A DNA stretch of 64,000 bases from Geobacteraceae bacterium GWC2_53_11 (lineage in GTDB: Bacteria; Desulfobacterota; Desulfuromonadia; Geobacterales; Pseudopelobacteraceae). A model generated the notes under the pieces. It was not told where the DNA came from, made no database searches, and worked only from the letters and a program-made list of their open reading frames with translations. The first letter of the stretch is position 1. The number at the start of each line of letters is the position of its first letter. The translations under genes and the position numbers were made by a program. The stretch is taken from NCBI GenBank assembly GCA_001802645.1, contig MGZJ01000049.1:1342-65341 (forward strand), given 5' to 3'. This document shows positions 48,356 to 60,251 of the stretch, piece after piece.

Positions 48356-49429
48356 ATGCGCAAAGAATCTTTGAAATTTCTCGAACAACTCCTTGATGCC
48401 CCCAGTCCATCCGGTTACGAACAGCCTGCTCAGCGCGTTTTTCGCGACTATATCGCTCCGTTTTGCGATGAATTGACTACTGATGTCATGGGTAATGTTT
48501 TTGCACGTATCAGCGGCAAGGGAAAGAATATCCCGCGGGTAATGATTGTCGGTCATACCGATGAGATCGGCCTTCAGATCAAGTATATTGATGACAAGGG
48601 GTTTCTCTATTTTGCTGCCGTCGGAGGCGTGGATGCCCATTTGACACCGGGCAAGCGAGTTGCGATTCATACCGCCAACGGGCCGTTGCCGGGGGTGATC
48701 GGCAAAAAGCCGATCCACCTGATGGATAACAAGGATCGTGAAACCGTTGTCAAGCTGGAGTCACAATATATCGACATCGGCGCAGCAGATAAGAAAGAAG
48801 CACAGAAACTGGTCAGGGTAGGGGATGCGGTAACCTTTGAAAGTTCCTTTACCCGTCTCCACGGCGATAAGGTTGCCTCGCGCGGCTTTGATGACAAAGC
48901 CGGCTGTTTTGTAGTTGCTGAGGTGTTGCGTCTGGTGTCGGCATCGGGCAAAAAGCTGGCAGTTGATCTATATGGCGTTTCTTCCGTTCAGGAGGAAATT
49001 GGCATGCGCGGTGGGACAACCAGTTGCTATTCGGTCAATCCGGATGTCGGCATCTGTGTAGAAGTTGATTTTGCCACCGATCAGCCCGACGTGGAAAAGA
49101 AGCACAACGGTGAAGTAGGATTGGGGAAAGGCCCGATTCTGGCCCGGGGCGCCAATATTAACCCCCATCTGTTTGAATTGTTATCTTCGTCAGCAGGGAA
49201 AGAAAAAATCGACATCCAGCACACGGCAGCTCCTCGTGGAACCGGTACGGATGCCAACGTCATGCAGATTTCACGCGGCGGTGTTGCGACGGCGCTGGTC
49301 AAAATTCCGCTGCGCTATATGCATACTTCCGTCGAAACGGTGTCACTGTCCGATCTGGAGGCTGCCGCCAGGCTGATTGTTGCAACGCTGGGGAAAATCA
49401 CCTCCCGCGAGGAATTTATTCCGAAATAA
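48356..49429 (+). CDS. M42 family metallopeptidase
   Basis: LLDAPSPSGYEQPAQRVF...VGHTDEIGLQIKYID...SVQEEIGMRGGTTSCYSVNPDVGICVEVDFATD. Confidence 0.92.
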   Translation: MRKESLKFLEQLLDAPSPSGYEQPAQRVFRDYIAPFCDELTTDVMGNVFARISGKGKNIPRVMIVGHTDEIGLQIKYIDDKGFLYFAAVGGVDAHLTPGKRVAIHTANGPLPGVIGKKPIHLMDNKDRETVVKLESQYIDIGAADKKEAQKLVRVGDAVTFESSFTRLHGDKVASRGFDDKAGCFVVAEVLRLVSASGKKLAVDLYGVSSVQEEIGMRGGTTSCYSVNPDVGICVEVDFATDQPDVEKKHNGEVGLGKGPILARGANINPHLFELLSSSAGKEKIDIQHTAAPRGTGTDANVMQISRGGVATALVKIPLRYMHTSVETVSLSDLEAAARLIVATLGKITSREEFIPK

Positions 49430-49454
49430 TGCGCTAAGCAGAATGCGTTACTGA

Positions 49455-51044
<1,590 letters not shown>

Positions 51045-51048
51045 TACA

Positions 51049-51100
51049 CCCGTTGGGGGCACCTCGCCGCAGCGGGGTGTTTCCAGCGGGTTTTCTTTTT
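51049..51100 (+). terminator. Intrinsic terminator after guaB
   Basis: CCCGTTGG...CACCTCGC/GCGGGGTG...CCAGCGGG followed by TTTTCTTTTT. Confidence 0.7.
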
Positions 51101-51189
51101 ATACCGTATTTAAATTTGAATGTTACCCGCCTTATTTCCTCTGTACTTCAATTGGTTACTTACTAATACTTCAATCAAAGGTTGTCATT

Positions 51190-52749
51190 ATGTCTGATAT
51201 TCACAGCCAGAAAATTTTGATTCTCGATTTTGGTTCACAATACACCCAGTTGATTGCCCGCCGGGTTCGTGAGGCCCATGTCTATTGCGAGCTACATCCC
51301 TTTGATATGACTATAGCGGCTATACGCGCTTTTTCTCCCAAAGGCATCATTCTTTCCGGCGGTCCCTGTTCGGTGTACGATACGGGTGCACCCTCGGTGG
51401 AAGAGGAGTTGTTTGAGCTGGGTGTGCCGGTGCTCGGTATCTGCTACGGCATGCAGTTGATGAGCCGGCATTTCGGCGGGGAAGTTGTGCCGGCCGGCAA
51501 GCGGGAATTCGGTCACGCAGAACTGCTGGCTGCCGGACAGCCGGGGCCGTTGTTCGACGGTTTCTTCATCGATGGTACCAGTCCTGTCTGGATGAGCCAT
51601 GGCGATCATGTCGCCCGTGTCCCGGATAGTTTTGAAGTTGTGGCCGGGACGGCCAACGCTCCTGTGTGTGCCATACAGAATGTTGCCCGGAATCTCTACG
51701 GCGTACAGTTCCATCCTGAAGTCAATCATACACCGCGCGGCGAGCAGTTCATTGATACGTTTGTGCGAGGTGTGTGCGGCTGCAGCGGACAATGGACACC
51801 TGGTCAGATTATTGAGGATTCCATAGACCGCATCCGCCGTCAGGTCGGCAGCGATACCGTGATTCTCGGCCTTTCCGGCGGTGTTGACTCCTCCGTTGCC
51901 GCAGCGTTGATTCACCGCGCTATCGGCGACCAACTGACCTGTGTGTTTGTCGATAATGGCTTGCTACGGTTAGGGGAGGGGGACCAGGTTATGGCGACCT
52001 TTGCCCAGAATCTGGGTGTTAAGGTGATCCGGGTTGACGCCGAGGAGCGGTTCCTGACGGCTTTGGCTGGAGAAAGCGATCCGGAAAAGAAGCGCAAGAT
52101 CATCGGCGGGCTGTTTGTCGATATTTTCGAAGAACAGTCCAAGCTGATTAAAGATGCCAACTGGCTGGCCCAGGGAACCATTTATCCCGACGTCATTGAA
52201 TCTGCCGGGGCAAAAACCGGCAAGGCCCACAATATCAAGAGTCACCACAATGTTGGCGGCCTGCCTGACTACATGAAGCTTAAACTGCTGGAACCGCTCA
52301 GGGAGCTGTTCAAGGATGAAGTGCGGGCCATTGGCGAAGAGCTCGGCCTGCCGCGTCAGATGGTCTGGCGCCATCCGTTTCCCGGTCCGGGCCTGGGAGT
52401 GCGGATTCTTGGTGAAGTGAAGAAGGAATACTGTGACATCCTGCGCCGTGCCGATGCCATTTACATTGAAGAACTTTACTCTGCCGGTCATTATGACAAG
52501 ATCAGTCAGGCCTTTGCCGTGTTTCTGCCGGTCAAGAGTGTTGGTGTCATGGGCGATGGCCGTACCTACGAATATGTTGTTGCGTTGCGCGCGGTGGAAA
52601 CCAAGGACTTCATGACCGCTGGCTGGTATCCGATGCCGTATGAAGATCTGGCCCGCATCAGCGGCCGCATTATCAACGAGGTAAAGGGCATCAACCGGGT
52701 TGTCTATGATATTTCCAGCAAGCCGCCGGCAACGATCGAGTGGGAATAG
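51190..52749 (+). CDS. guaA: GMP synthase (glutamine-hydrolysing)
   Basis: [63 protein letters not shown]. Confidence 0.97.
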   Translation: MSDIHSQKILILDFGSQYTQLIARRVREAHVYCELHPFDMTIAAIRAFSPKGIILSGGPCSVYDTGAPSVEEELFELGVPVLGICYGMQLMSRHFGGEVVPAGKREFGHAELLAAGQPGPLFDGFFIDGTSPVWMSHGDHVARVPDSFEVVAGTANAPVCAIQNVARNLYGVQFHPEVNHTPRGEQFIDTFVRGVCGCSGQWTPGQIIEDSIDRIRRQVGSDTVILGLSGGVDSSVAAALIHRAIGDQLTCVFVDNGLLRLGEGDQVMATFAQNLGVKVIRVDAEERFLTALAGESDPEKKRKIIGGLFVDIFEEQSKLIKDANWLAQGTIYPDVIESAGAKTGKAHNIKSHHNVGGLPDYMKLKLLEPLRELFKDEVRAIGEELGLPRQMVWRHPFPGPGLGVRILGEVKKEYCDILRRADAIYIEELYSAGHYDKISQAFAVFLPVKSVGVMGDGRTYEYVVALRAVETKDFMTAGWYPMPYEDLARISGRIINEVKGINRVVYDISSKPPATIEWE

Positions 52750-52773
52750 CGCCTTTCACGCGCCTTGCCTCCC

Positions 52774-54513
52774 ATGACTGATCTTTCAGAGGAGAGTGTG
52801 GACAGCACTCCGAAAAATACCGGTGCAGAGCGCTGGCTGTTTGCGGAGGCCAAAAAGGTTCGCGGACTTTTGTTTGCAGTTGTGGCACTGTCTGCCGTTA
52901 TCGGAGTGTTGGTGGTTGCCCAGGCCCGTCTGCTGGCTACTGCCTGCCAACGGGTTGTCATACAGGGTGAAGGTGTCGAATCGGTTACCTCCCTTGCTCT
53001 GACACTGGTTCTGGTGGCCGTTGGTCGCAGCATGTTTTCCTGGATACTGGAACACAGATCGTCGGCTGCCGCTGCCAGGGTCAAGCAGGCGGTCCGCAGC
53101 AGGCTTTATCGCAAAATTCAGGCGCTTGGACCTGCAGGTTTGGGGGGGAGCGATACCGCTTCGTTGATTGAAACCGTTACCAAAGGGGTCGATGAGCTGG
53201 AGCCCTATTTTACCCGCTTTCTTCCGCACGCTGTTCTGGCGGCCCTGCTGCCGCTCATGTTTCTGGTAATCATTGTTCCTTCCGAATGGCGCGCCGGTCT
53301 GGTGCTGCTCTTTTCTGCTCCCTGCATTCCGTTTTTTATGATTCTCATCGGACGTGGTTCCGAAAAGCTTCATCGCCGCCAATGGAGCCGTCTCTCCCGG
53401 ATGGCCGGCCATCTGCTCGATCTTGTTCAGGGGTTGCCCGACCTTATTATCTTCGGAGCTGCAAAACGTGAGGCAGCGGTTATTGCCCGTGTTTCTGAAG
53501 AATATCGTTCGGCCACCATGTCAGTACTGCGGCTGGCCTTCCTCTCTGCCTTTGCGCTGGAGTTTTTTGCCACCGTTGGTACAGCAGTGGTTGCAGTGAT
53601 TGTTGGTTTCAGGCTTCTGTCAGGAAATCTTTCGCTGGGCGAGGGGTTGTTTGTCCTGCTGATGGCGCCGGAGTTTTATCTGCCGCTGCGCAACCTCGGC
53701 CTCTCATATCATGCCCGGATGCAGGGGGTAGCTGCTGCCGAACGGATTGCACCACTGCTGGCCACACCTGATCCGGAGGGCTTTTCCGGGATACTGCTGC
53801 CATCGCCTGGTCCGCCGGCTGTCCGCTTTGAAGGCGTTTCATTCCGCTATGGCGGTGTCAGGGGAGGGGTTTCTGGTGCCGACCTGGAACTGCCGGCCGG
53901 AAGCTGTACTGCTCTCGTGGGTGAAAGCGGGGCAGGGAAAAGTACTCTTGCGCGTCTTTTAATCGGACTTGCCCGGCCGGAACGGGGACGTATCCTTATC
54001 AATGGCCATGATTTGACCCTGCTTGCCCCTGACGCATGGAGATCCTGTCTGGCATGGGTGCCGCAGGCTCCCTATTTTACGTCGGGAACTGTGCGGGAGA
54101 ATCTCCTGCTGGGTCGGCCGGATGCCAGTGAATATGAAATTTCAGATGCTTTGGAAGCGGCTGCTGCGACTCAGTTTGTCAGTCGTCTTCCTCACGGTCT
54201 GGATACAATTCTGGGGGAACAAGGAGCAGGATTGTCCGGCGGTGAATTGCGAAGGCTAGCGCTTGCCCGGGCATACCTGTGCAAGGCGACGCTGGTCGTT
54301 CTGGATGAGCCGACTGCAGGACTCGATCCTGAAAACGAGCGGCTGGTGGGAGAAGCACTGGCACGGCTGTCAATGGGGCGGACAGTACTTGTTATCAGCC
54401 ATCGAGAGCAGACCCTGATCCATGTTGACCGGATTGCGGAAATGGTTGACGGGCGAATTGACAGGGTTGTATCTCCGTTTGAATTTCTGAAACCTTCGGA
54501 GGCTGCAGCGTGA
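52774..54513 (+). CDS. cydD: Thiol reductant ABC exporter subunit CydD
   Basis: ABC transmembrane + ATPase fusion; VGESGAGKSTLARLLIGLARPERG; LSGGELRRLALARAYLCKATLVVLDEPTAGLD; next to cydC and cydAB. Confidence 0.9.
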   Translation: MTDLSEESVDSTPKNTGAERWLFAEAKKVRGLLFAVVALSAVIGVLVVAQARLLATACQRVVIQGEGVESVTSLALTLVLVAVGRSMFSWILEHRSSAAAARVKQAVRSRLYRKIQALGPAGLGGSDTASLIETVTKGVDELEPYFTRFLPHAVLAALLPLMFLVIIVPSEWRAGLVLLFSAPCIPFFMILIGRGSEKLHRRQWSRLSRMAGHLLDLVQGLPDLIIFGAAKREAAVIARVSEEYRSATMSVLRLAFLSAFALEFFATVGTAVVAVIVGFRLLSGNLSLGEGLFVLLMAPEFYLPLRNLGLSYHARMQGVAAAERIAPLLATPDPEGFSGILLPSPGPPAVRFEGVSFRYGGVRGGVSGADLELPAGSCTALVGESGAGKSTLARLLIGLARPERGRILINGHDLTLLAPDAWRSCLAWVPQAPYFTSGTVRENLLLGRPDASEYEISDALEAAAATQFVSRLPHGLDTILGEQGAGLSGGELRRLALARAYLCKATLVVLDEPTAGLDPENERLVGEALARLSMGRTVLVISHREQTLIHVDRIAEMVDGRIDRVVSPFEFLKPSEAAA

Positions 54514-56162
54514 ACCATATCGTTCGCTTTCTGAAGATATCACGCCCGCAACGGGTGTGGATGGGAGCAGGAATTCTGCTTGGAATCGTGGTTATTGCCG
54601 CCAACACCATGTTGATGGCAGTTTCCGGCTGGTTTATCGCCTCAATGGCAGTTTCCGGTGTCAGTGGCGTACCGTTTAATTATTTTTTCCCATCAGCGAG
54701 CATCCGCTTTCTGGCCATTGCACGCACCGTGGGCCGCTATGCGGAACGTCTGGTGACGCACGAGGCAACGTTTAGAGTTGTTGCAGAACTGCGGGTATGG
54801 TTGTTCAGCCGCTTTGAGCCGCTGGCACCGGCCTGTCTGGAACGTTATGCGGGCGGTGATGTGGCGGGAACGCTCCGGTCTGATGTGGATGCCATGGAAA
54901 CGTTCTATCTGAAGGTTGTAGCCCCCCTTACCGTCGGGATCGTGTCCTGTGCGGCGGGTCTCTTGTTTCTTGCCTGGTTCAGCCCTCCATCCGCCCTGGT
55001 AATGCTGTTTTTTCTTGTGATTGCGGGGATTGGCCTGCCGTTGCTGGTGCGCCGTTTGTCAGTTGAGCCGGGGAGAAAGTCAGCGGCTTTGGCTGCTGAA
55101 CTGCGTTCCAGGGTCACCGAAGGGCTGCAGGGAATTGAAGAGTTGATCCTGCTAGGCGCTGTGGACCGGCAGGCTGACGTGGTTGATCGTTTGTCGGCGG
55201 AGGTGGTTGCTGAACAGGAACGGTTGGGCCGCGTCAATGGACTTACATTCGGTGGCATGGCTTTGTTTGCCGGGGTCGGTGTGGCAGGAGTGATGCTGGC
55301 CGCCAGCGGCCAGGTGGCCTCTCATCAGATATCTCCACCCCATCTGGTAATGCTGTTGTTGTTTTCTGCTGCAATCTTTGAAGCTGCCGGTCAGCTCCCC
55401 GGCGCCTTTCATCACCTTCCGGCGGCGCAGGAGTCAGCACGTCGGATCTTTGATTTGGCGGATGCGCCGGGTCCTGTTCCGGATACTCCTGTACCCTGCA
55501 GCGTTCCTGCCGATATGACTCTTGTATTCAGAGATGTTTTTGCTTCTTATCTGCCGGGCAAGGCGATACTGCAGAATGTTTCCCTGAAAGTTCCTTCAGG
55601 GAGCAGCCTTGTGGTAACCGGCAGCAGCGGTATCGGCAAGAGCCTCATGATCGAGATACTCCTTCGTTTTCGAAATTATCAGGGGAGTATAACTCTGGGC
55701 GGCACGGAGATCAGCGATCTGTCCAAGGAAACGTTGCTCGCTTTGATTTCAGCTGTGCCCCAACGTCCCTATCTGTTCAACGGTACTGTCAGGGACAATA
55801 TCATGGTAGGTAATTTTTCTGCCAGTGATGCTGAGTTGCACAGTGCTCTTGTTGACAGCTGCCTTGATATGTGGGTGAGCGGACTCCCTTTGGGTCTGGA
55901 TACACTGGTTGGATGCAACGGCTCTGCCGTGTCAGGTGGAGAAGCACGACGTATTGCACTTGCCCGGGCATTGCTTAAAAATACCCCGATACTGCTTCTG
56001 GATGAACCGACAGAAGGTCTGGATGCTGAAACTGAGCGAACGGTCGTAACACGTCTGAGTGAACGTTTCAGGCGCTCAGGAATGACCCTTCTGGTTGTCA
56101 GTCATCGCCCGGCCTGCCTCTTGCTTGGTGAACAGATTATTCAGCTGAACCCCGCCACATAG
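54510..56162 (+). CDS. cydC: Thiol reductant ABC exporter subunit CydC
   Basis: AVSGWFIASMAVSG...ARTVGRYAERLVTHEATFRVVAELR; VTGSSGIGKSLMIEILLRF. Confidence 0.9.
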   Translation: MNHIVRFLKISRPQRVWMGAGILLGIVVIAANTMLMAVSGWFIASMAVSGVSGVPFNYFFPSASIRFLAIARTVGRYAERLVTHEATFRVVAELRVWLFSRFEPLAPACLERYAGGDVAGTLRSDVDAMETFYLKVVAPLTVGIVSCAAGLLFLAWFSPPSALVMLFFLVIAGIGLPLLVRRLSVEPGRKSAALAAELRSRVTEGLQGIEELILLGAVDRQADVVDRLSAEVVAEQERLGRVNGLTFGGMALFAGVGVAGVMLAASGQVASHQISPPHLVMLLLFSAAIFEAAGQLPGAFHHLPAAQESARRIFDLADAPGPVPDTPVPCSVPADMTLVFRDVFASYLPGKAILQNVSLKVPSGSSLVVTGSSGIGKSLMIEILLRFRNYQGSITLGGTEISDLSKETLLALISAVPQRPYLFNGTVRDNIMVGNFSASDAELHSALVDSCLDMWVSGLPLGLDTLVGCNGSAVSGGEARRIALARALLKNTPILLLDEPTEGLDAETERTVVTRLSERFRRSGMTLLVVSHRPACLLLGEQIIQLNPAT

Positions 56163-56210
56163 CTCTATTCCGTATTCGTACAATAATATTTCACACTGCT
56201 AAATTTTTTG

Positions 56211-56239
56211 TTGACATTTTGTGGTCACTCCATTAAAGA
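56211..56239 (+). promoter_or_regulatory. Candidate promoter upstream of cydAB
   Basis: TTGACA then about 17 nt then TAAAGA (weak -10). Confidence 0.3.
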
Positions 56240-56439
56240 TAAAAAAGCTCCGCTTGGTATGAAATATTCCCGCATAGATTGTTCATAAATTCACATTCGG
56301 TTTAACAGTACAGAGTACCTGAATAGCTAAACTTTCTTTTTTGCCAATATTGACTCAATTAGAATCAGAGATAGACTTAAATCAAGCATCTATGCTCAGG
56401 TACGCGCCTGCGGCATAAAATCCATACAAAGGGGGAAGT

Positions 56440-57786
56440 ATGAACGTAGTTACACTCAGTCAGCTGCAGTTTGCTGCAACCGGAATGTTTCATTGGATAT
56501 TCGTTCCGCTCACACTCGGTCTGTCAATCCTGACAGCCTGGATGGAGACCAAGTACGTAAGAACCGGTGACGAGACATGGTTGCGCATGACCAAATTCTG
56601 GGGCAAGCTGTTCCTGATCAACTTTGCTCTGGGTGTTGTTACCGGCATCACCATGGAATTCCAGTTCGGGATGAACTGGTCCGAATATTCCCGTTACGTT
56701 GGGGATATTTTTGGTGCACCGCTTGCGATTGAGGCTACGCTGGCATTCTTCCTTGAGTCAGTTTTCATCGGTGTCTGGATATTCGGCTGGAATAAAATTT
56801 CCAAAAAAGCCCATCTGGCATCTATCTGGCTGGCTTCAATAGCAACAAATGTTTCTGCTCTGATCATTCTGCTGGCAAATGCCTGGATGCAGAAGCCGGT
56901 AGGCTATGTGATTCGTAACGGTAGAGCAGAAATGGATGATTTTCTAAAGGTTCTCTTCAACGATTATGGCTGGATCAAGTTTATTCATACGCTGCTTTCC
57001 GGCTACGCTCTTGCGGCTTTCCTTATCATGGGTGTATCCGCGTGGCATCTGTTAAGAAAGAACGAAAACGAATTTTTTGTACGGTCGTTCAAGCTTGCTG
57101 CGGTGTGGGCTTTTGTCGCGACCTTGGGGGTTGCAATAACTGGCGATATGCACGCCGTTGAAATCGCCGAACACCAGCCGACAAAGTTTGCCGCCATGGA
57201 ATCGCAGTGGGAAACTAAAAAAGGTGTTGGCATGAGTCTGCTGTTGATTCCCGATGTTGCACGTGAATGCAACTCAACCGACAAGTTCTGTATTCCCAAT
57301 ATGCTCAGCCTTCTGGCGTTTCATGACGCAACTGCTGAAATCAAAGGTCTGAAATCATTTCCGCCTGAACTTCGTCCACCTGTCCTGCCGACGTTCCTCA
57401 GTTTCAGGGCTATGACAGGTCTGGGAATGTTCATGCTCCTGACAAGCCTGATCGGTATCGTTCTGTCGCGCCGCGAGAAATTTATTGAATACAGGGCTTT
57501 TCTGACTCTGATGGTATTTGCAATACCCGCTCCCTACCTTGCACAGCAGCTGGGTTGGCTTGTGGCCGAACTGGGACGTCAGCCATGGATCGTGTACGGA
57601 GTACTGAAAACTTCAGATGCGGTTTCAAAGTCGATTACGTCTACGCAGGTGGTACTCTCTTTACTCGGTTTTACCGTATTGTACGGCTTTTTGGGTGCTA
57701 TCGATATCTTCCTGCTGGTTAAATATGCCAAAAAGGGACCGGATAAAGATGTTTCCAGTATCATCAATGTTCAGGGGAGGGGATAA
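56440..57786 (+). CDS. cydA: Cytochrome bd ubiquinol oxidase subunit I (short Q-loop form)
   Basis: LQFAATGMFHWIFVPLTLGLSILTAWMETKYV; GWLVAELGRQPWIVYG; 448 aa. Confidence 0.95.
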   Translation: MNVVTLSQLQFAATGMFHWIFVPLTLGLSILTAWMETKYVRTGDETWLRMTKFWGKLFLINFALGVVTGITMEFQFGMNWSEYSRYVGDIFGAPLAIEATLAFFLESVFIGVWIFGWNKISKKAHLASIWLASIATNVSALIILLANAWMQKPVGYVIRNGRAEMDDFLKVLFNDYGWIKFIHTLLSGYALAAFLIMGVSAWHLLRKNENEFFVRSFKLAAVWAFVATLGVAITGDMHAVEIAEHQPTKFAAMESQWETKKGVGMSLLLIPDVARECNSTDKFCIPNMLSLLAFHDATAEIKGLKSFPPELRPPVLPTFLSFRAMTGLGMFMLLTSLIGIVLSRREKFIEYRAFLTLMVFAIPAPYLAQQLGWLVAELGRQPWIVYGVLKTSDAVSKSITSTQVVLSLLGFTVLYGFLGAIDIFLLVKYAKKGPDKDVSSIINVQGRG

Positions 57787-57789
57787 CTC

Positions 57790-58845
57790 ATGGATATATC
57801 AGTATTTCAAGTTATTTGGTTCGTACTGTGGGGCGTTTTGTGGGCAGTTTACTTTATGCTCGACGGTTTTGTGCTGGGGACAGGCTTCCTGTCGTGGATC
57901 CTGGCTAAGAATGACACAGAAAAACGTGTGCTGATTAATACCGTCGGCCCGGTGTGGGACGGCAATGAAGTATGGCTGATTACTGCCGGTGGTGCGACGT
58001 TTGCGGCTTTTCCTACGACCTACGCCCTTATGTTCAGTAATCTCTATTCGGCTCTGCTTCTGCTGCTGTTTGCCTTGATCGTACGCGGCGTTTCTTTCGA
58101 ATTCAGAGGCAAGATTGACAGTCCTGTCTGGAAAAAAGCATGGGATAATGCCATCATGGTTTCCAGCTTTCTCCCGGCTCTGTTATTCGGTGTTGCCTTC
58201 GGCAATATTTTCAAGGGCATCCCTATGAAAAACGATTTTGCAGCCATTAACTTTACTTACGATGGTTCGCTGATTGGTCTTCTTAATCCCTATGGATTGG
58301 TAACCGGTGTGCTGTTTGTCATGCTGTTTGCAGTGCATGGTTCGCTGTATGCCGCGATCAAAACAACGGGGGATCTCAGTAAGCGTGCCGCAGATCTTGC
58401 CAATAAACTCTGGCTGCCGCTGCTGGTTGTTGCGGTAATTTTCCTTGCTTTCACATATCCTGCTACAAAACTGTATGATAACTACCTTAAAGCACCTGTA
58501 TTGTTGATTGTTCCGGTCATTGCGGTCGCATCCCTGTTGATGATCAAGGTGTCTGCCCTCAAAGGATCGTTCCACAAGGCATTTCTATTCTCATGCTTGA
58601 CCATTGTTTTTGTGGTTTTTACCGGTGTAACCGGGTTGTTTCCCAATCTGATTCCATCAAATATTGATCCTGCCTCCAACCTGACCATATTCAATTCTTC
58701 GTCAAGCTTGCTGACCCTGCAGATCATGACTGTTGTGGCTGCAATCTGTGTTCCGACAGTAATTGCCTATAAAATATGGGTGTACCGTATCTTCAGGGCA
58801 AGGGTCAGTAATGAAGATGTACTGGGTGACGCTGACGCATATTAA
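57790..58845 (+). CDS. cydB: Cytochrome bd ubiquinol oxidase subunit II
   Basis: QVIWFVLWGVLWAVYFMLDGFVLGTGFLSWILAKND; GPVWDGNEVWLITAGGATFAAFPTTYALMFS. Confidence 0.95.
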   Translation: MDISVFQVIWFVLWGVLWAVYFMLDGFVLGTGFLSWILAKNDTEKRVLINTVGPVWDGNEVWLITAGGATFAAFPTTYALMFSNLYSALLLLLFALIVRGVSFEFRGKIDSPVWKKAWDNAIMVSSFLPALLFGVAFGNIFKGIPMKNDFAAINFTYDGSLIGLLNPYGLVTGVLFVMLFAVHGSLYAAIKTTGDLSKRAADLANKLWLPLLVVAVIFLAFTYPATKLYDNYLKAPVLLIVPVIAVASLLMIKVSALKGSFHKAFLFSCLTIVFVVFTGVTGLFPNLIPSNIDPASNLTIFNSSSSLLTLQIMTVVAAICVPTVIAYKIWVYRIFRARVSNEDVLGDADAY

Positions 58846-58876
58846 TCGACGGTATTACTATTGCTAAAGTCTTTAT

Positions 58877-58913
58877 CAGCCACCCTGGTTCTCTGGGGTG
58901 GCTGATTTTTTTT
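58877..58913 (+). terminator. Intrinsic terminator after cydAB
   Basis: CAGCCACCC-tggttctctg-GGGTGGCTG followed by ATTTTTTTT. Confidence 0.9.
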
Positions 58914-59039
58914 GTCGTCCGGCAGTACCGTTCTTCACCCGTGAGCATTCTCTCGCAAACAGCCAGAATAAAGTCTTATTGAATTTGTGTGCTCACTGAA
59001 ATAGAATGCAAACTACAATTAATTCAGGAGGGTATTTAT

Positions 59040-59537
59040 TTGGCCGCCATTTCTTTTGAAGAGATCATGTTTACCATTATGTCTGCTACCCAGGATACGT
59101 TTAAGAGTTATATGAATATTGACCTGCTGGCCGGCAAGGTTGAAAAAAAGGTTGATCCCGTTGATTCTGATGTGACCGGTATCGTAGGCATAGCCGGTGA
59201 TCGGGTCGGCTACATCATTATAGCTACGGATAAAGCCAGTGCACAGTGTGTTGCCAAAGAGTTGCTCATGGTCGATGAAGCGGATGAAGAGTGTATCCGA
59301 GATGCCATGGGAGAGCTTGCCAACAATATTGCCGGGGTTTTTAAAACCAAATATCATGAACAGTACGGCAGTGTTGCTCTTGGTCTGCCGTTGGTAGTTT
59401 CCGGACAGTTGCGTGCCATCTCGGAGCCTCCGGACTCAAACGAAAAATCGAGCATAAATGTACAGTGCAAAGGGGTGACCATACCCTTCAAAACGGTTGA
59501 CGGTTCGATTTCTATTACCGTCATGGTGTACATGTAA
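59040..59537 (+). CDS. CheX-like chemotaxis phosphatase domain protein
   Basis: ECIRDAMGELANNIAGVFKTKY...LGLPLVVSG; TTG start with aggagg RBS. Confidence 0.75.
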   Translation: MAAISFEEIMFTIMSATQDTFKSYMNIDLLAGKVEKKVDPVDSDVTGIVGIAGDRVGYIIIATDKASAQCVAKELLMVDEADEECIRDAMGELANNIAGVFKTKYHEQYGSVALGLPLVVSGQLRAISEPPDSNEKSSINVQCKGVTIPFKTVDGSISITVMVYM

Positions 59538-59571
59538 TGCTTGTATCCGTAATGAAGAGGAATTCAACACC

Positions 59572-60243
59572 ATGAATACCCTGCTGGATCGCTATGGCGC
59601 TTTATTGAACGAAGTTGACGGCTGGTTTCAGAGGTGTCTTGAACAGCATCCGGATCTGATTTCATGTCGTAACGGCTGCTCGGAATGCTGCCGTGGGCTC
59701 TTTGATATAACCCTGCTGGACGCATTTTATCTCAAGCGCGGTTTTGACATGCTTCCCGAATCAGATAAGTCCGAACTTGCACGAACAGGAACCCGGCGGC
59801 TGGATTTGCTGTCACGTGTGAATCCGGCTTTTGTCGAACCGTGGTTGCTGAACGGAATTCCTGAGGATGACTGGGAAGCGCTTATGCCTGAAGATGATGA
59901 AACCCCGTGTTTATTGTTGTCCAAACGGGGGGGGTGCCTGCTCTATGAATATCGGCCTATGACCTGTCGTCTTAACGGAATTCCGTTAATTGATGTTTGC
60001 GGGGAAGAGCTGTTTGATGAGTGGTGTACCATGAATTTTACCGATATGGACCCCCGCACGCTTACGGACCTGCGTTTCGGATTCTCGGAATTGTTTTCCC
60101 AGGAACTGCTTCTGTTTCAGGAACTGATTCGCCTCATGACCGGGACTCCACGAAACGAGGTTGATCTTTTCATACCGGCGGCCGTTGTTATGGACAGCAA
60201 CAAAATCATACGAGCAATTGAAGAGTTGCCGCATACTCCGTAA
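59572..60243 (+). CDS. YkgJ family cysteine cluster protein
   Basis: CRNGCSECCRG...CLLLSKRGGCLLYEYRPMTCRLNGIPL cysteine cluster. Confidence 0.82.
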   Translation: MNTLLDRYGALLNEVDGWFQRCLEQHPDLISCRNGCSECCRGLFDITLLDAFYLKRGFDMLPESDKSELARTGTRRLDLLSRVNPAFVEPWLLNGIPEDDWEALMPEDDETPCLLLSKRGGCLLYEYRPMTCRLNGIPLIDVCGEELFDEWCTMNFTDMDPRTLTDLRFGFSELFSQELLLFQELIRLMTGTPRNEVDLFIPAAVVMDSNKIIRAIEELPHTP

Positions 60244-60251
60244 CTTTTCCC

